A stretch of 15,182 bases of DNA from CAZBWE01 sp964568985 (GTDB lineage Bacteria > Planctomycetota > Phycisphaerae > Sedimentisphaerales > Anaerobacaceae), in assembly GCA_964568985.1 (NCBI GenBank), contig CAZMSP010000047.1, positions 1 through 15,182 of the forward strand, written 5' to 3'. Below the pieces are notes generated by a model that was not told the origin of the DNA, ran no database searches, and saw only the letters and a list, made by a program, of their open reading frames with translations. The stretch's first letter is position 1. Every line of letters begins with the position of its first letter. The position numbers and the translations under genes are program-made. Shown here in pieces: positions 12,089 through 15,182 of this stretch.

Positions 12089-15000
12089 ATGGCAAATAAA
12101 GGATTTACGCACCTTCATTTACACAGTCAATATTCTCTGCTCGATGGAGCCGTAACGTTCGATGAATTGCTTAAGCGCTGTAAGAAGCTGGATATGGACA
12201 CTGTGGCTGTAACCGACCACGGCAATATGTTCGGCGCTGTCGAATTCTACACAAAAGCAATCGCAGCCCATATAAAGCCAATCATTGGCATCGAGGCGTA
12301 CATCGCTCCCGGCAGCAGGTTAGACAGGACAAAAACAACCATCTCCGACGCTGCATATCATTTGATACTTCTGGCAGAAAACAATATCGGCTACCAGAAT
12401 CTGTTGAAGCTCGCCAGTATCGGCTACACGGAAGGCTTTTACTACCGACCCAGAATTGATAAAGAAATTCTGGCCGAGCTAAACGACGGCCTGATAGCTA
12501 CGTCGGGCTGCCTTAAAGGTGAGATTGCAGTGAAACTTTCCAACAGTGATGAAAAAGCGGCAATGGCAGCCGTAGAAAGCTATCTGAAGATTTTCGGTCC
12601 TGACAGGTTTTTTATCGAGATACAAAAGCATGAAGATGATGAACCGAACACTCGGCAGGGTTTAATTGATATCGCAAAGAAGACGGGTCTGGGCCTGGTT
12701 GCGACCAACGACGTGCACTTTTTGCGGGCCGAGGACCACGAGGCGCACAACTGCCTCTGTGCGATAAGTACCGGCAAAAGGGCTGATGACCCTGACAGAA
12801 TGACTTATCCGCCGGATATTTTCCTAAAAAGCCCTGAGCAAATGCGTGAGCTTTTCGCCGATACGAGCCAGGCCTGTGACAATACGCTGACAATCGCCAA
12901 TCGCTGTAATGTCGAGATAGATTTAAAACATCGCCACGCACCTCACTTTGAGCCACAGGACGGCACAACAGCCGAGGATTTTCTTACGAAATTGTGCTAT
13001 GAGGCAGCAAAGAAACGGTACGGCGAAATTACCAATGAAGTAAAAAACCGACTTGACAGAGAACTGCACGTAATCGAATCGAAGGGCTTTGCCAGTTATT
13101 TTCTTATTGTGTGGGACTTTTGTAAATTCGCACACGAAAACAATATTCCGATAGGCGCCAGAGGCAGCGGCGTAGGAACGCTCGTTGGATATTGCCTCGG
13201 ACTGTGTGATATTGACCCCCTTCGATACGACCTTCTTTTCGAGCGGTTTATGGACCCGCAGCGCAATGAAATGCCCGATATCGATATCGACATTTGTCAG
13301 GCCCACCGAGCAGAAATCATCGACTACGTCCGCCGCAAATACGGCCAGGTAGCGCAGATAATAACCTTCGGGACAATGAAGGCCCGCGCGGTCATCCGTG
13401 ATGTCTGCAGAGTGCTGGGAGTACCGTTGGCTGAAGCAGACAGGTTAGCCAAGCTCGTACCCTTCTCGCTTGATATGACACTTGATAAAGCGTTAAAGAC
13501 CGAACCACAGTTAAGACAGGCTTACGAGCAAGACGAGTTAACAAAAAAAGTAATCGATATCTGTAAAAAGCTCGAAGGTCTCGCCCGCCACGCTTCGGTT
13601 CACGCCGCTGGTGTTGTCATTGCAGACGAGCCGCTGACAAATTTCATACCTCTTTATAAAGCGTCCGGCTCCGACGATATCATAACGCAGTATGAAGGGC
13701 CTATGGTTGAGAAAGTGGGCCTGTTAAAGATGGACTTTCTGGGGCTGAAGACCCTGAGCGTATTGGAGCGGGCACGCCAATTAGTCAAGGAACTTCATAG
13801 AATAGACATAGACCTGGAAAAACTCGACCTTGCAGACCCAAAGGTCTTTGAGCTTTTCTGCAGTGGTAAAACGAAAGGAGTTTTCCAGTTTGAGTCAGCT
13901 GGTATGCAGAACATGCTAATTAAGATAGAGCCGGACCGCATTGAAGACCTTATAGCAGCAAATGCCTTATATCGGCCGGGTCCTATGATACTCATCCAGG
14001 ATTATATCGACCGAAAGCACGGCGCAAAGTGGAAGCTGCCGCACCCGATTATGGCTGAGACCCTAAACGAAACATATGGCATCATGGTCTATCAGGAGCA
14101 GGTGATGCGGATTTGCAATCGACTCGGCGATATACCGCTGCGAGAGGCATACACCCTGATTAAGGCAATAAGTAAAAAGAAAGCCAGAACTATTGCCAAG
14201 GAAAAGGAGAGATTTATAGCCGGCTGTGTCGATAAAGGTCTGTCCAGTCAGCAGGCCAAGCAGATTTTCGAACTTATCGAACGATTCGCCGGCTATGGTT
14301 TCAACAAGAGCCATTCAACCCGCTACGCCTTCATCGCATATCAAACTGCTTATATGAAAGCTCACTGGCCTATCGAATTTATGGCGGCTCTTTTAACCTA
14401 TGAAATGGGTAATACCGACAAAGTCGTCGAATATATCGCCGAATGTGCTGAAATGGGTATAGAGGTGCGGGCACCAGATATCAATGAAAGTGGTGTCGAT
14501 TTTACGCCGCTCTATGACGAGACAGATAGCAGCCAACTCGTCGGGGCGGAGCCCGCCGAAGCCCGAAAGAGAAAAGGAGTGATTCGTTTCGGGCTGGCTG
14601 CGGTTAAAGGTGTTGGAGGAAAGGCGGTCGAGCAAATTATCGCTGCTCGCGAAAAGGTCGGCAGATTCCAGAGTCTTTTTCACTTCTGCGAAAACGCGGA
14701 TTTGCGAGCCGCCAACAAACAAGTGCTCGAGGCACTTATAAAGGCAGGCGCCTTCGATAAGCTTGGCGGCAACCGTGCGCAAATGATGGCAGGTCTTGAA
14801 AAAGCAATGGGATACGGTACAAGCCTGCAGACTGACAAACAGAATGGCCAGATGAGCTTCTTTAGTCAGATGGCAGGTGAGACCGATTATGCACAGGACC
14901 ATCATAGCCTGCCCAATGTCGCTCCCTGGCCTGAGCCGCAGATGTTAGCTTATGAGAAACAGGTTCTCGGCTTTTACGTTACCAGTAATCCGTTGAGCCA

Positions 15001-15182
15001 TCACGCCGAAATGATAAACCTTTATTCCACACATAACAGCTCTCAACTGGACCAGGCAAGCCAGAACAGGCAAATCGTTATCGGCGGAATGATAGCAAAG
15101 ATAAGATATAACCTGACAAAGACCGGGCGAAACGCCGGCTCAAAAATGGCTGTCTTCACACTCGAAGATCTGCAGGGCCAGG
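12089..15182 (+). CDS. dnaE: DNA polymerase III alpha subunit (C-terminus cut by window edge)
   Basis: DnaE is the replicative polymerase of the bacterial chromosome. About 1031 residues are visible, against roughly 1150 in full. The N-terminal PHP domain keeps HLHLHS (8-13) and the D43-H44 pair in 'VTDHGNMFG', so its metal site looks largely intact. The polymerase triad is D397 and D399 (PDIDID) and D549 (MDFLGL). Further family motifs are 'ARGSGVGTLVGYCL', 'RHASVHAAGVVIAD', 'RPGPM', 'YGIMVYQEQVM' and 'GFNKSHSTRYAFIAYQTAY'. The helix-hairpin-helix region is near 835-900, and an OB-fold begins near 1005, where the window ends. A palindrome at 14541-14566 adds about nine codons within a longer than usual linker, without breaking the frame. 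The ATG at 12089 starts MANKGFTHL, aligned with the family. Confidence 0.97.
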   Translation, partial: MANKGFTHLHLHSQYSLLDGAVTFDELLKRCKKLDMDTVAVTDHGNMFGAVEFYTKAIAAHIKPIIGIEAYIAPGSRLDRTKTTISDAAYHLILLAENNIGYQNLLKLASIGYTEGFYYRPRIDKEILAELNDGLIATSGCLKGEIAVKLSNSDEKAAMAAVESYLKIFGPDRFFIEIQKHEDDEPNTRQGLIDIAKKTGLGLVATNDVHFLRAEDHEAHNCLCAISTGKRADDPDRMTYPPDIFLKSPEQMRELFADTSQACDNTLTIANRCNVEIDLKHRHAPHFEPQDGTTAEDFLTKLCYEAAKKRYGEITNEVKNRLDRELHVIESKGFASYFLIVWDFCKFAHENNIPIGARGSGVGTLVGYCLGLCDIDPLRYDLLFERFMDPQRNEMPDIDIDICQAHRAEIIDYVRRKYGQVAQIITFGTMKARAVIRDVCRVLGVPLAEADRLAKLVPFSLDMTLDKALKTEPQLRQAYEQDELTKKVIDICKKLEGLARHASVHAAGVVIADEPLTNFIPLYKASGSDDIITQYEGPMVEKVGLLKMDFLGLKTLSVLERARQLVKELHRIDIDLEKLDLADPKVFELFCSGKTKGVFQFESAGMQNMLIKIEPDRIEDLIAANALYRPGPMILIQDYIDRKHGAKWKLPHPIMAETLNETYGIMVYQEQVMRICNRLGDIPLREAYTLIKAISKKKARTIAKEKERFIAGCVDKGLSSQQAKQIFELIERFAGYGFNKSHSTRYAFIAYQTAYMKAHWPIEFMAALLTYEMGNTDKVVEYIAECAEMGIEVRAPDINESGVDFTPLYDETDSSQLVGAEPAEARKRKGVIRFGLAAVKGVGGKAVEQIIAAREKVGRFQSLFHFCENADLRAANKQVLEALIKAGAFDKLGGNRAQMMAGLEKAMGYGTSLQTDKQNGQMSFFSQMAGETDYAQDHHSLPNVAPWPEPQMLAYEKQVLGFYVTSNPLSHHAEMINLYSTHNSSQLDQASQNRQIVIGGMIAKIRYNLTKTGRNAGSKMAVFTLEDLQGQ
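14541..14566. repeat. GC-rich palindrome in frame inside dnaE
   Basis: A hairpin made of GGCGG (14544-14548) and CCGCC (14552-14556) around AGC, with outer arms TCGGG (14541-14545) and CCCGA (14562-14566). It encodes about residues 818-826 (VGAEPAEAR), in the linker between 'DFTPLYDE' and 'IRFGLAAVKGVG'. It is GC-rich compared with flanking sequence and lies in a segment that I expect to be shorter in other DnaE proteins. Confidence 0.5.

Noticed and set aside
1..15182. CRISPR arrays, tRNA or rRNA genes, transposases, defence genes
   Set aside because: No regular direct-repeat array, cloverleaf, rRNA segment or recombinase motif was seen on either strand.

Overview
The window most likely comes from a metagenome-derived scaffold of a Planctomycetota bacterium, probably class Phycisphaerae. 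That is inferred from a small secreted protein with two YxENIGWIxF repeats plus a dockerin-like calcium loop, a combination I associate with Phycisphaerae, and from the general character of the housekeeping proteins. A run of 100 N at 3550-3649 shows that it is a scaffold, not a finished sequence.

Layout. Positions 1-5448, minus strand: the translation cluster rpsB, tsf, pyrH, frr, reading leftward. It is followed by a large AsmA/TamB-like membrane-anchored protein that runs off the left edge. The N-gap removes the last codons of tsf and roughly the first 70-75 codons of pyrH. Positions 5766-6720, plus strand: two small secreted or anchored proteins with no housekeeping role, the repeat/dockerin-like protein and one with a C-terminal beta-rich module. 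Positions 6810-7214, minus strand: an unrecognised protein with a low-complexity N-terminal half and a compact C-terminal domain. Positions 7318-9373, plus strand: rimO (ribosomal protein S12 methylthiotransferase) and pgsA (phosphatidylglycerophosphate synthase).

Positions 9418-11037, minus strand: promoter, TPP riboswitch, intrinsic terminator, a Thi4-type thiazole synthase and an overlapping HD-domain hydrolase. This is a self-contained thiamine-responsive operon and the most interesting unit here: the HD protein is a candidate for the step after Thi4. Positions 11139-11195: a decayed copy of the 5' end of dnaE, about 0.95 kb upstream of the real gene. Positions 11215-11952, minus strand: a small secreted protein with its own terminator and a palindrome-rich repeat just downstream. 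Positions 12023-15182, plus strand: promoter and dnaE, the replicative polymerase alpha subunit, cut off by the right edge after about 1031 codons.

Palindromic repeat-like elements recur at 7001-7020 (inside a gene, in frame), 9348-9367 (3' end of pgsA), 11288-11367 (intergenic) and 14541-14566 (inside dnaE, in frame). This suggests a genome carrying dispersed palindromes that tolerates them inside coding sequence. Most of the window is ordinary housekeeping. The parts worth a second look are the Thi4-HD operon, the dnaE remnant, the in-frame palindromes and the secreted-protein pair.
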